Assembly (NCBI GenBank): GCA_021772975.1
Contig: JAJFKY010000014.1
Location: forward strand, 124,001-188,000
Source: Gammaproteobacteria bacterium
Lineage (GTDB): Bacteria; Pseudomonadota; Gammaproteobacteria; Xanthomonadales; Wenzhouxiangellaceae
DNA: 64,000 nt
Direction of reading: 5' to 3'
Made by a program: the position numbers and the translations under genes. This document shows, piece by piece, positions 28,640 through 36,973 of this stretch (positions are counted from its first letter, which is position 1; each line of letters starts with the position of its first letter). The notes under the pieces are model-generated. The model did no database searches. It was not told where the DNA came from and saw only the letters and a list, made by a program, of their open reading frames with translations.

Positions 28640-29071
28640 ATGCTAACAAAGGACCGGCTGATCCGATTGTGCGGCGCCCGCGACCAGCTACGGAATGTAG
28701 GGTACGCGGAGGTATCCATTGATGAAGTGGCGAAATCGGCCGCAATGTCTCGCTTTCACTTCGTCCGTCAATTCAAAACCGTTTTCGGCGAAACCCCTGT
28801 TCAGTTTCGCACTCGGATGCGTCTCGATCAGGCGAAACATCTGCTTATCCAGAGTGACGATTCAATTACGGACATATGTATGGCGATTGGCTTTTCCAGC
28901 CTGGGTAGCTTTAGTTCCTTGTTTTCCCAACGACTCGGCCAGGCCCCATCGATGTACCGGCAAAAGTTCAAGCAGTCAATCGAAATGTTTTCACCAGACT
29001 GTATGGTAATTATGCGCGGTGCGTGGGAGAACGATTCGCAAATTTCGAGAAGCGCAGTCGCATCCGAATAG
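28640..29071 (+). CDS. AraC-type DNA-binding protein lacking a sensor domain
   Basis: A 143-residue protein made almost only of an AraC/XylS double helix-turn-helix domain (about 8-110). Marks are IDEVAKSAAMSRFHFVRQFKTVFG and ITDICMAIGFSSLGSFSSLFSQRLGQAPSMYR. There is no N-terminal ligand domain, so it may be short by nature or a remnant. No ribosome site is obvious before the ATG. It lies 38 bases before the VOC gene on the same strand and probably controls it. Codon use looks less GC-rich than in neighbours, which suggests acquisition. Confidence 0.85.
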   Translation: MLTKDRLIRLCGARDQLRNVGYAEVSIDEVAKSAAMSRFHFVRQFKTVFGETPVQFRTRMRLDQAKHLLIQSDDSITDICMAIGFSSLGSFSSLFSQRLGQAPSMYRQKFKQSIEMFSPDCMVIMRGAWENDSQISRSAVASE

Positions 29072-29109
29072 ACTATTCTGTGCACGCATAAAAATCACTG
29101 GAACACACG

Positions 29110-29499
29110 ATGAAAATTAAGCTGAATGGCATATTTGTTGACGACCAACAGAAGGCGCTGGATTTCTATACCAACATCCTGGGCTTCAAGAAAAAACAGG
29201 ATATTCCTGTTGGGGAGTTTCGGTGGCTTTCAGTCGTATCCCCTGAGGGAGGTGATACTGAGCTTTCGCTTGAACCTAACGCCAATCCTGCCGCAAAAAC
29301 GTTCCAGGAGGCGCTGTTCGAACAGGGTATTCCAATCACTGCATTCGAGGTCGATGATTTAGACGCTGAGTTCCGGAGGCTTTCCGATCTTGATGTAGCA
29401 TTTACAACGGAGCCGACCAGTGCTGGCGAAGTGACTTATGCGGTATTTGTCGATACCTGCGGAAACCTGATTCAGATATATCAGCTGGGATCCGAGTGA
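29110..29499 (+). CDS. VOC-fold (glyoxalase/bleomycin-resistance type) protein
   Basis: A 129-residue vicinal-oxygen-chelate protein with two beta-alpha-beta-beta-beta modules: IFVDDQQKALDFYTNILGF and the C-terminal FVDTCGNLIQIYQL. Members bind metal and act as dioxygenases, glyoxalases or drug-binding proteins; the substrate here cannot be deduced. A Glu or Gln metal ligand is plausible in the last strand (NLIQIYQ). It is paired with the AraC-type regulator. Confidence 0.88.
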   Translation: MKIKLNGIFVDDQQKALDFYTNILGFKKKQDIPVGEFRWLSVVSPEGGDTELSLEPNANPAAKTFQEALFEQGIPITAFEVDDLDAEFRRLSDLDVAFTTEPTSAGEVTYAVFVDTCGNLIQIYQLGSE

Positions 29500-29638
29500 A
29501 TACTTTTGGCCGTAAGTTGCCATTTGATCAGCATGTATTAATGGCCGCTTAGGGCAGATAGCTGATAAAATACGACCTGCCAGCCTGTGTCTAAACTCAC
29601 CAACTGGAGCTGTTGGATCGAAGCTGGATTGCTACGCT

Positions 29639-29866
29639 TTAATCTGATACTTCTTCAATATCCAGCTTGTTCATGGCCTTCACCAGCAGCTCCCGATCCA
29701 GCGTGGCGTCCTGGCGGGTGGGGTATTTGAACGGCAGGCGCATATCGGTCATGCGGATATTGAATTGATAGCCTTCTTCTTCCTTGGCGGTAAAGACCGG
29801 GGTAATCATCATAATGTGGCGCAGGGACAAGGTATAGCCTTGCAGTTCATAAGTATTTTTTGCCAT
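29639..29866 (-). CDS. Small conserved-looking protein of unknown function
   Basis: A 75-residue acidic-ended protein (MAKNTYELQGYTLSLRHI...). The middle has a beta-rich pattern (YQFNIRMTDMRLPFKY) and the tail is charged (KLDIEEVSD). AAGGAC lies about 12 bases before the ATG, which supports translation. There is no signal peptide or known motif. It follows the DMT exporter gene by 59 bases on the same strand. I do not recognise the family. Confidence 0.6.
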   Translation of the reverse strand: MAKNTYELQGYTLSLRHIMMITPVFTAKEEEGYQFNIRMTDMRLPFKYPTRQDATLDRELLVKAMNKLDIEEVSD

Positions 29867-29925
29867 GTTTACGGTTGTCCTTATATCAATTAATCAGGTT
29901 TGGGCAGCGGGCCTGAAGTGACCGG

Positions 29926-30960
29926 TTAACTGCGCGAAGGTTCGATAATGACCGCAGCGGGTTTGCCTGGCTTGCCGGGTTTGTCGACCTGGCCGGATGT
30001 TCTGCCGGCCAGGCTGGTGATCATCGAGCCAATCACCACCAGCACGGCCGCCAGCAGGCTGATCGCGTTCAGCTTTTCCGGGGGCGCCAGTCCGGGGCTG
30101 ATACTGGCAACAATCAATAGTACCCCGATGGTCGCCAGTGGCGTAATCGAAATCACCGCACTGACACGCGAGGCCTGCCAGTGATGCAATGCTTCACCAA
30201 AAGCGCTGTAGGCCACCAGGGTGTTCAAGCCACAGAAAATCAGCCACAGCCAGGCTGTGCCGTCCAGCAGTATCAGGCTGGGAAAGTCAGTCATGGGCAG
30301 CATCAGCAGGGTAGCGAAACAGTAAATAAATAACATGATCTGCATCGAACTCATAATGCGCATCAGATGTTTCTGCACCAGCGCATAAGAGGCCCACGAC
30401 ACCGCTGAAAGCAGCATAAAGATTACGCCCAGTTGATAGCGCTCACCGCCATTTAGAGCGATCAGTTGATTGCGAAAAAACAACAACAATCCACTGATCA
30501 GAATAACAAACCCCAGCCATTGCCTGCGGTTATAGCGTTCACCGAAAAACACCATTCCGCCCAGCGCCAGCAGCAGCGGCGCGAGTTGGATCAGTACCTG
30601 AGAGTTGGCCGGTGTGGTGCGGTCCAGGCCGAGCATGTAAAAAATGTAGTTCCCGGTCAACAGCAATGCGGCGGCCAGCAGGCCCGGCCAGGCCTGGTAA
30701 ACCGACTGCCACCATGAGGCTTTGCCCGCGGCAGCTTTACCGGCGAATCTCAACTCACCCCGGATACCCAGCCAGCCGCCCAGCAGCAATGCCGCTATCG
30801 ACATCCGGAACCAGGTAATGCTCCAGACATCCAGATATCGCAGGCTGATCGCCAGCGCCAGCGGCAGAGTCGCCCAGCTCAGCACGGTAACCAATGTGTA
30901 GATCAGACCCACATACCAGGCGCTTTGCTGAGTGCTTGCTGAAAGTGGCGCTGCTGGCAT
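29926..30960 (-). CDS. DMT superfamily (EamA-type) inner-membrane transporter
   Basis: A 344-residue protein with ten hydrophobic helices forming two EamA repeats (about 14-160 and 180-320), the layout of small-metabolite exporters such as RhaT/RarD/YdcZ relatives. The C-terminus is a short basic cytosolic tail (SGQVDKPGKPGKP...). Substrate is not predictable. It is divergent from the Tyr/Arg-rich lipoprotein gene, with 52 bases between the two starts. Confidence 0.9.
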   Translation of the reverse strand: MPAAPLSASTQQSAWYVGLIYTLVTVLSWATLPLALAISLRYLDVWSITWFRMSIAALLLGGWLGIRGELRFAGKAAAGKASWWQSVYQAWPGLLAAALLLTGNYIFYMLGLDRTTPANSQVLIQLAPLLLALGGMVFFGERYNRRQWLGFVILISGLLLFFRNQLIALNGGERYQLGVIFMLLSAVSWASYALVQKHLMRIMSSMQIMLFIYCFATLLMLPMTDFPSLILLDGTAWLWLIFCGLNTLVAYSAFGEALHHWQASRVSAVISITPLATIGVLLIVASISPGLAPPEKLNAISLLAAVLVVIGSMITSLAGRTSGQVDKPGKPGKPAAVIIEPSRS

Positions 30961-31012
30961 AGGGGTTCCGGGTTCAGTTTCGGTTTAACCAAGGTGGTGC
31001 ATTATCGGCTAC

Positions 31013-32323
31013 ATGAAACAAACAGTCCAAAAGCTTGTTCCGTGCAATGCCGCCACGCTGAAAAGTGTGCTGGTATTGAGTTGTCTGGTCTTATTGCTCA
31101 GCGGTTGCGCCGTGTATCAACCCTATGGTTATACAGATGGCTATTACAGCCATTCTGACGACTACTATGCGGGTGGCTACTACGACGATGGCTACTATAG
31201 CCCAGGGAATGCCCATTATGGGGTATCGGTAGGCTATGCCGGCTATCGTCCGGATGCTTATTATTATCCTTATGCCAGCCTGGATTATTTTTATTCCGCC
31301 GGGTATGGCTATGCGCCGGGTTTTTCTGTTGCCTATTCAACACCTTATCTAGGCATCGGCTATTACGTGCCTTACCGGTATGGTAATTATGGTCGTTTCG
31401 GCCATTTCGGGTATAACTATCGTTATAACCGCTTTGGTTATCCGGCGCGGCGCGGTTATTACGCCGGCAACCATTTTTATGGTGGGTATCGCGGTGGTCA
31501 TCGAGGCCGACACGCTTATGCCGGCGGCCGGCGTGGTTTCCATCGTGATGGTTATCGCGGACACCGGGGGCGCGGAGACAGAGGCTATCGAGAGCGTAAT
31601 TTCCGTGCCGGCAGCGGCCGGCAGAACAGCAGCGGGCAGCCCAATCGACGTGGAAATGATCGGCGCAACAACCAGTCATCGCGACAGCACAACCTGGCGG
31701 ACAGGCTGGCTTATCAGCGCGACCGTGATGTCCGCCGGAACCCTCAGCGCGAATCCGGCCAGCAGTTCGGGCGCAGCAACCCGGTTTCCGCGTTGCCGCA
31801 ATATCGTCAGCGCCGACCGGCCGATCGGCGCGCGCCGGGCTATCTGAGTCAGGACCGATTCAACCGGGAACGTGGCGCCGGCAATGACCGTAGCGGATCA
31901 AACCAGCGTGCCGGTCGTCAAAGCCTGGCAGGAACGCGTAGCCGCTCAGTGCCGGACAGGCCAGCACGGGCCGGCGGAGAATATCGAGCACGTTCGGGTC
32001 AGCGTTCGGAACGTCGTGCCGGGCGTCTGGCCAATAGTTACGCCGACCGGGCACGGCGAGTTACCCCTCCCGCACAACAGCAGCGCCGCACTGACAGTCG
32101 TGTCCCTGATAGCCGTGCCAATAGGCGGCCGGCAGATCAGCAGCGCGTCCGCCCGCAGCGCCGGCCCAGTCAGCCTGCCAGTCGTCCGCGACCGGTTGAA
32201 AAGAGTCAGCCACCGCGCTCCAGCCGACGCCACGACGGTGCCGATAAGGGCAGTCAGAAGGGCTCGCGGTCAACGCGCGCGAACAGCGGCCTGCGTCGTC
32301 AGCAGCGACGGGATCGCGACTGA
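31013..32323 (+). CDS. Lipoprotein with Tyr/Gly-rich then Arg-rich low-complexity regions
   Basis: A 436-residue protein. A lipoprotein signal ends LVLLLSGC, with Cys32 as the acylation site and Ala at +2, predicting the outer membrane. Residues about 35-150 are packed with Tyr and Gly (YYSHSDDYYAGGYYDDGYY), rising in Arg/His toward RGGHRGRHAY. Residues about 190-436 are Arg/Gln/Ser/Asn/Pro-rich and strongly basic (RRNNQSSRQHNLADR). No folded domain is recognised. The reading frame is open for 1.3 kb and codon third positions look coding, so it is probably real. The function is unknown: surface polymer binding, nucleic acid binding or envelope scaffolding are guesses. Confidence 0.75.
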   Translation: MKQTVQKLVPCNAATLKSVLVLSCLVLLLSGCAVYQPYGYTDGYYSHSDDYYAGGYYDDGYYSPGNAHYGVSVGYAGYRPDAYYYPYASLDYFYSAGYGYAPGFSVAYSTPYLGIGYYVPYRYGNYGRFGHFGYNYRYNRFGYPARRGYYAGNHFYGGYRGGHRGRHAYAGGRRGFHRDGYRGHRGRGDRGYRERNFRAGSGRQNSSGQPNRRGNDRRNNQSSRQHNLADRLAYQRDRDVRRNPQRESGQQFGRSNPVSALPQYRQRRPADRRAPGYLSQDRFNRERGAGNDRSGSNQRAGRQSLAGTRSRSVPDRPARAGGEYRARSGQRSERRAGRLANSYADRARRVTPPAQQQRRTDSRVPDSRANRRPADQQRVRPQRRPSQPASRPRPVEKSQPPRSSRRHDGADKGSQKGSRSTRANSGLRRQQRRDRD

Positions 32324-32507
32324 CGGTTATACCCGGTTATCCAGCGATACATTCAATCCGGGTATCTGCCAGGCTAAGTCAGGTCTGTAGATAAAATGGC
32401 TGAATAGTACGCAAGTGCTTGAAAGTTTGGCGCAAACCATGCAATTGATAACATATCGGGCTAAAATACCGGCTGATTAAGTAGCCTGGATCAAACGCGC
32501 TAAGCCG

Positions 32508-34391
32508 ATGGATTTCCCCACCCGTTTCAATGTGATCGTGATCGGCGGCGGACACGCCGGCACCGAGGCTGCGCTGGCGTCCGCGCGCAGCGGCGCGACA
32601 ACGCTATTGCTGACCCATAACATTGAAACCATCGGCCAGATGAGTTGCAACCCGGCAATTGGTGGGATCGGTAAAGGTCACCTGGTCAAAGAGATTGATG
32701 CGCTGGGCGGGGTAATGGCTAAAGCTGCCGACCGGGCCGGCATTCACCTGCGCAAACTCAATGCCAGCAAGGGGCCGGCGGTACGCGCGACGCGGGCGCA
32801 GTGTGATCGGGTACTGTACCGGGCAGCTATCCGGGAAACGGTCGAACAACAGGACAATCTCTGGCTGTTTCAGCAGGGCGTTGATGATCTGCAGGTCAGC
32901 AATGGCCGGGTCACCGGTTGCGTGACGCAAATGGGCCTGCGCTTTAGCGCTGACAGCGTGGTGCTGACCACCGGTACGTTCCTGGGGGGGCGTTTGTTTA
33001 TGGGGGAAGCCAATTATCAGGGGGGCAGGGCAGGTGATCCACCCGCTAACCGCCTGGCTGAACGGCTTCGCGAGTTGCCGTTCAATGTAGGCCGCCTCAA
33101 GACCGGTACGCCGCCACGCATTGACGGGCGTACGGTCAACTGGGAGGGGCTGGAAGCACAACCGGGTGATGATCCGGCGCCGGTGTTTTCTTATCTGGGC
33201 TCAAATGCCGATCATCCCCGTCAAATTCCCTGTCATATCACCTATACCAACGAACGCTGTCACGATCTGATCCGGGCGGCATTGGATCGCTCACCGATGT
33301 ATCAGGGCGTGATCGAAGGCGCCGGACCACGTTACTGCCCCTCTATTGAAGACAAGGTGGTGCGTTTCGCGGAGCGTGATCGGCATCAGATTTTTATTGA
33401 ACCGGAAGGTTTGACCACACCCGAACTGTATCCGAATGGTATATCCACCAGCCTGCCGTTTGATGTGCAATGGCAGTTTGTGCGTGCTATCAAGGGTTTT
33501 GAGAGCGCGCATATCACCCGGCCGGGTTATGCCATCGAGTATGATTTTTTTGATCCGCGTGGCCTGCAGGCCAGCCTGGAAACCAAAGCCATGCCCGGTC
33601 TGTTTTTTGCCGGTCAGATCAACGGTACCACCGGGTATGAAGAAGCGGCCGCGCAAGGCCTGATAGCAGGCCTGAATGCGGCCCGGCAGGCGCAGGACCT
33701 GGAACCCTGGACGCCGGGCCGGGAGCAGGCTTATATCGGTGTGCTGATTGACGACTTGATAACCCGTGGCACCCTTGAGCCTTATCGCATGTTCACCAGC
33801 CGGGCGGAATACCGATTGAGCCTGCGGGAAGACAACGCCGATTTGCGGCTGACAGAAATCGGCCATCAATTAGGCCTGGTGGATGCGCAACGATGGGAAC
33901 GGTTTAGCCGCAAACGCACCGGCGTCACGGCGGAACTGGAACGGTTGCGGTCGCTGCGGGTTCAGCCGGAGCAAAGCACCGGTCAACAGCTTCAGGACAG
34001 TCTCGGTATACCTTTGCGCAAAGCCAGCACCGTACTGGATTTATTGCGCCGGCCAGAGTTGGACTACCGGCAGTTGCTCAGTGCGGTGCCGGCCTTGGGT
34101 CCGGTGGTGAGTGATCCTCAGGTGATTGAACAAATTGATATCCAGGCCCGCTATTCCGGTTACCTGGAACGCCAGCAACAGGAAGTGGCCAAACTGAAAA
34201 GCCGCGAGCAGCAGCAGATTCCCGCTGAGCTGGATTATCAGGCAGTCCAGGGGTTGTCCGCCGAGGTGCGCGAGAAACTGTTGACGGTGCGTCCTCAGAC
34301 CCTCGGCCAGGCAGCGCGTATTGCCGGTGTTACCCCAGCCGCCATTTCCTTGCTGCTGGTGCATTTGAAAAAACATCGACTGGTTGCTTAA
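32508..34391 (+). CDS. mnmG: tRNA uridine-5-carboxymethylaminomethyl modification enzyme MnmG
   Basis: With MnmE it installs cmnm5 at the wobble uridine of several tRNAs. It has 627 residues. The FAD-binding motif [12 protein letters not shown] is at about 10-21 and the N-domain signature [14 protein letters not shown] follows. Later come TGTFLGG, the FAD-site [16 protein letters not shown] and the C-terminal helical domain for MnmE and tRNA. The usual partner rsmG is not next to it; noncoding DNA follows. Confidence 0.97.
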   Translation: MDFPTRFNVIVIGGGHAGTEAALASARSGATTLLLTHNIETIGQMSCNPAIGGIGKGHLVKEIDALGGVMAKAADRAGIHLRKLNASKGPAVRATRAQCDRVLYRAAIRETVEQQDNLWLFQQGVDDLQVSNGRVTGCVTQMGLRFSADSVVLTTGTFLGGRLFMGEANYQGGRAGDPPANRLAERLRELPFNVGRLKTGTPPRIDGRTVNWEGLEAQPGDDPAPVFSYLGSNADHPRQIPCHITYTNERCHDLIRAALDRSPMYQGVIEGAGPRYCPSIEDKVVRFAERDRHQIFIEPEGLTTPELYPNGISTSLPFDVQWQFVRAIKGFESAHITRPGYAIEYDFFDPRGLQASLETKAMPGLFFAGQINGTTGYEEAAAQGLIAGLNAARQAQDLEPWTPGREQAYIGVLIDDLITRGTLEPYRMFTSRAEYRLSLREDNADLRLTEIGHQLGLVDAQRWERFSRKRTGVTAELERLRSLRVQPEQSTGQQLQDSLGIPLRKASTVLDLLRRPELDYRQLLSAVPALGPVVSDPQVIEQIDIQARYSGYLERQQQEVAKLKSREQQQIPAELDYQAVQGLSAEVREKLLTVRPQTLGQAARIAGVTPAAISLLLVHLKKHRLVA

Positions 34392-34727
34392 GACAACTGG
34401 ACAACGCGTTATCCGCATACCCTTCTCAGTGGCGGACGAAACCTCCGTTGCGCCACCACTTTCAGTACCAACCGTTGCGTAACCAAGCCGGGATTGGTGC
34501 CCGGCGCCGTTCAGCCTGCAAGGCTAGCCCGGATATTGCATGAGTGTCGGCGGTAAAGGCCCGTTTCTATGGAAAATCAATGGGTTATATGTATTTTTCG
34601 CGATATGCCAAAAATACACTTTGGGCCTGCCGGATTCTTGACTCATCTGGCGGCCCATCTTGTCCGATCGGACAACCTGAACTCACCCGTTGAGCCAAGA
34701 CTCCCGGCAACTCATGCAATATCCGGG
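34392..34727. other. Intergenic region after mnmG
   Basis: No supportable gene. A possible weak hairpin GTGGCG/CGCCAC lies near 34431-34460. The GC content falls toward the nnrS gene. Confidence 0.35.
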
Positions 34728-35930
34728 CTAGCCAAACTGACCATCGACCCTGGGCTTGCTGAGAATTGGCAGGTATATGACGGTAAAAATGAAAAATGAG
34801 ATAATCCAAATTGCTTGCGAAAGCCCAATCCAGATAACGTAATTGGTGCTATTAAATAGTGGCCCGAAAATTCTGATTGCAGCACCTAACAGCAATAACC
34901 TAAAAGCATAACCTATGGCTACTGATGGATTTTTAATATCTCTACCGGTATGGCCAAGCGCAACCCGGGACATCATGCCCAGGGTAATGACGCCAATGCC
35001 GCCATAAGCAAAAGCGTGGATGGCGATGAATTTAGATAGCCCCCAAAAGTGGATGCCGGCAAATAGTAAAAAACCAATACAGATAAACCAGAAAGACAAA
35101 TAGATACTCCATAAAAGGCTTTTCTGCCAGATACCCGGCGTATACCAACCAATTAGCCTTACCGAATGGATTAACAATAAACTCAGTGCCAGGTAAGAGG
35201 ACAATGCCTGGTTGCTTAAAAACAGCTCCGTTATAAAAAAACCCAGGAACAGCACCAGACTCAGGCCATCTATCCACTTCGAGTTAAACAGTTTGACCTG
35301 ATAATCGACGCCTCGCTCAATAAAAAAGGGCAGCACCCGCCGGCCGACAGTTAAGATCAATCCAATGACCAGGTAAAGCCCGCCATAAAGCCCCCAGTAA
35401 ACTCCACTATCAAGCAGGTTTGATAAGCCCAGGTAAAAACTGATATTACCCGCGGAAAGCAAGATGAGCTTGGATAGCACGGCTATCTGGCGCCATTGTT
35501 TTGCTTTGATAATTGGCGTGCTTACCGCTACGATTAAGCCAAGCATAAACAGCGCATCGAATATTCCCGCAACAAATAAATACGGCGACCCCAGCATAAA
35601 CAGCAAACGTGCCGTGACCCATAATGCAAACAACAGCATTAATGGTGTTCCGTAAATGGTTTGCATGCCCGTCCAGTTTTTAACGGCAGTCAATAAGAAG
35701 CCGGCAATGACCGCCATGCAGTAGCCATAAATCATTTCATGCGCATGCCACTGAGAACTGGAGATATCGTGCAGGGGAAACGGAACATGCAGGAAATAGA
35801 TGGCTGCCCATAGCGCCATGGTGATAATTGAAAAGATGCCTGCAGCGAGAAAAAATGCTCTAAAACCCAGGTTGAACAGCGTTATGGTTGGAACTCGGCT
35901 ATTGGCAAGTAAGTTTTTCTTGGTGTCCAT
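34728..35930 (-). CDS. nnrS: NnrS family haem/copper membrane protein
   Basis: A 400-residue protein with about twelve hydrophobic helices. NnrS proteins are linked to nitric-oxide stress tolerance and denitrification regulons. Family marks include the QWHAHEMIYGY segment near the start, GRRVLPFFIERG, HAFAYGGIGVITLGMMSRVALGHTGR (metal-ligand His) and WI-rich last helices. AGGAAA lies nine bases before the ATG. Its DNA is clearly more AT-rich than that of its neighbours and it stands alone, so recent acquisition is likely. Confidence 0.92.
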   Translation of the reverse strand: MDTKKNLLANSRVPTITLFNLGFRAFFLAAGIFSIITMALWAAIYFLHVPFPLHDISSSQWHAHEMIYGYCMAVIAGFLLTAVKNWTGMQTIYGTPLMLLFALWVTARLLFMLGSPYLFVAGIFDALFMLGLIVAVSTPIIKAKQWRQIAVLSKLILLSAGNISFYLGLSNLLDSGVYWGLYGGLYLVIGLILTVGRRVLPFFIERGVDYQVKLFNSKWIDGLSLVLFLGFFITELFLSNQALSSYLALSLLLIHSVRLIGWYTPGIWQKSLLWSIYLSFWFICIGFLLFAGIHFWGLSKFIAIHAFAYGGIGVITLGMMSRVALGHTGRDIKNPSVAIGYAFRLLLLGAAIRIFGPLFNSTNYVIWIGLSQAIWIISFFIFTVIYLPILSKPRVDGQFG

Positions 35931-36012
35931 GCTGGGTTTCCTGTGAGCAGTCTTCGGGTTTCCGTATCATTCAGATCGACGGACTGGATATGCCATCAAG
36001 TGTACGCGCATA

Positions 36013-36073
36013 GTCGCCCGCAAGCGGGCTCTTAGCATCCGGTTTTGGTTGTAGGAGCCCGCTTGCGGGCGAC
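36013..36073. repeat. REPIN-like inverted REP doublet
   Basis: A 19-bp sequence (GTCGCCCGCAAGCGGGCTC, 36013-36031) and its exact reverse complement (36055-36073) are separated by 23 bases. Each arm is itself a GCCCGC-AA-GCGGGC palindrome, and the right arm is preceded by GTAG. This matches the Pseudomonas/Stenotrophomonas REP style (GTAGGAGC...GGGCGA). No RAYT transposase gene is in the window. Confidence 0.8.
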
Positions 36074-36143
36074 CTGTCGATGCCACCGGATAACCATCCA
36101 AGCCATTAACTGTTACATCAAAGCCGGGCAAATACTGATGCTT

Positions 36144-36421
36144 AGGGAACCTCTGATTTAATCTGCCATGGCCGCGCCAGCAAATTTGCAATGGGCCTGA
36201 AATGAGTCAAGCCAAAGCGCCGTCGCGCAGTGCAATAGCCGGTCTATTGCCAAGCGGCGCAACGCAGGATTGGCGCATTGCAGCCCAAAGAAAATTGAGC
36301 ATTCAGCCACTCGACTTAGCCCGCTATGCCTTCGTTGATAAAGACACTGCACTGCCCGAAAAGAGTTCAACGTGGAAAAAGACTCGCTCGCGACCGTGTC
36401 AGATTAAATCAGAGGTTCCCT
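36144..36421. mobile_element. MITE-like element with perfect 22-bp terminal inverted repeats
   Basis: AGGGAACCTCTGATTTAATC.. (36144-36165) is exactly complementary to ..GATTAAATCAGAGGTTCCCT (36400-36421), giving a 278-bp unit. The interior has no plausible transposase, so the element is non-autonomous. The GGAACCTCTGA ends resemble those of some IS5-group elements (from memory). No target-site duplication is evident from the flanks. Confidence 0.75.
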
Positions 36422-36497
36422 GCGCCAGGCCAGGGTTATTTCCGGGGGGCAATATGGCGGCACAAGCTGCCACAGCACCAGTCTTGCAGGCCCTGCT

Positions 36498-36878
36498 TTA
36501 CGGCATTTGCAGTCCACCGCCAGGCGGGCTGCCCGCGCCGCCTTGTCCCGGCACTACAATCGATGATTGTTGCTGACGGCGCATTTCCTGCAGTTCCTGC
36601 ATGGTTTTTTCCACCGCCTGTTCGGCGGCCGGACCAAAACCTTCAATAGCCTGTTGCAGATCAGCGGCCTGCTCCAGTTCAAAGGTAATCGGCAGGGCGC
36701 CCATCGGGGTCAGTACCTGGGTATGTCCAAAATATTGCACGCTGCGGCTATCGTCAGCATTGCCATCGGCATCGACCGGCGTCATCCGGCGGATGGTGCC
36801 GCTTTTCTGATCAGTGAAGCTTTCCTCGCGATACAGATCGCCGGCGTTCATACTGAATTGTTCATTGCTGTCACTCAT
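36498..36878 (-). CDS. Hypothetical cytosolic protein with Pro/Gly-rich tail
   Basis: A 126-residue protein without signal peptide, beginning MSDSNEQFSMNAGDLYREE. The first ~75 residues look beta-rich (SGTIRRMTPVDADG...YFGHTQVLTPMGALPITFEL). A helix with coiled-coil character follows (about 78-108, AAEQAVEKTMQELQEMRRQQQ) and then a tail GQGGAGSPPGGGLQMP. AGGAC precedes the ATG. It follows rluB by 95 bases on the same strand. I do not recognise the family; a conserved gammaproteobacterial protein is likely. Confidence 0.7.
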   Translation of the reverse strand: MSDSNEQFSMNAGDLYREESFTDQKSGTIRRMTPVDADGNADDSRSVQYFGHTQVLTPMGALPITFELEQAADLQQAIEGFGPAAEQAVEKTMQELQEMRRQQQSSIVVPGQGGAGSPPGGGLQMP

Positions 36879-36973
36879 GACGGGTCCTGTTGTGTATCAA
36901 TTGATGAATCTGATATAGGGGTGCCGGAGGCGGTTTTCTAACGCTCAGTTCAGCGGGGCGTTCAAAGTTTCGT

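Noticed and set aside
31098-31679. Minus-strand frame of 193 codons rich in Asn, His and Arg
   Set aside because: It mirrors the low-complexity sequence of the Tyr/Arg-rich lipoprotein; it lacks a signal, a ribosome site and family resemblance.
34569-34799. Plus-strand frame of 76 codons after mnmG
   Set aside because: It overlaps the end of nnrS on the other strand and has no ribosome site or recognisable motif.
36202-36576. Plus-strand frame of 124 codons starting in the MITE
   Set aside because: It runs from inside the mobile element through its terminal repeat into the antisense of the 126-residue gene, so it is a chance frame.
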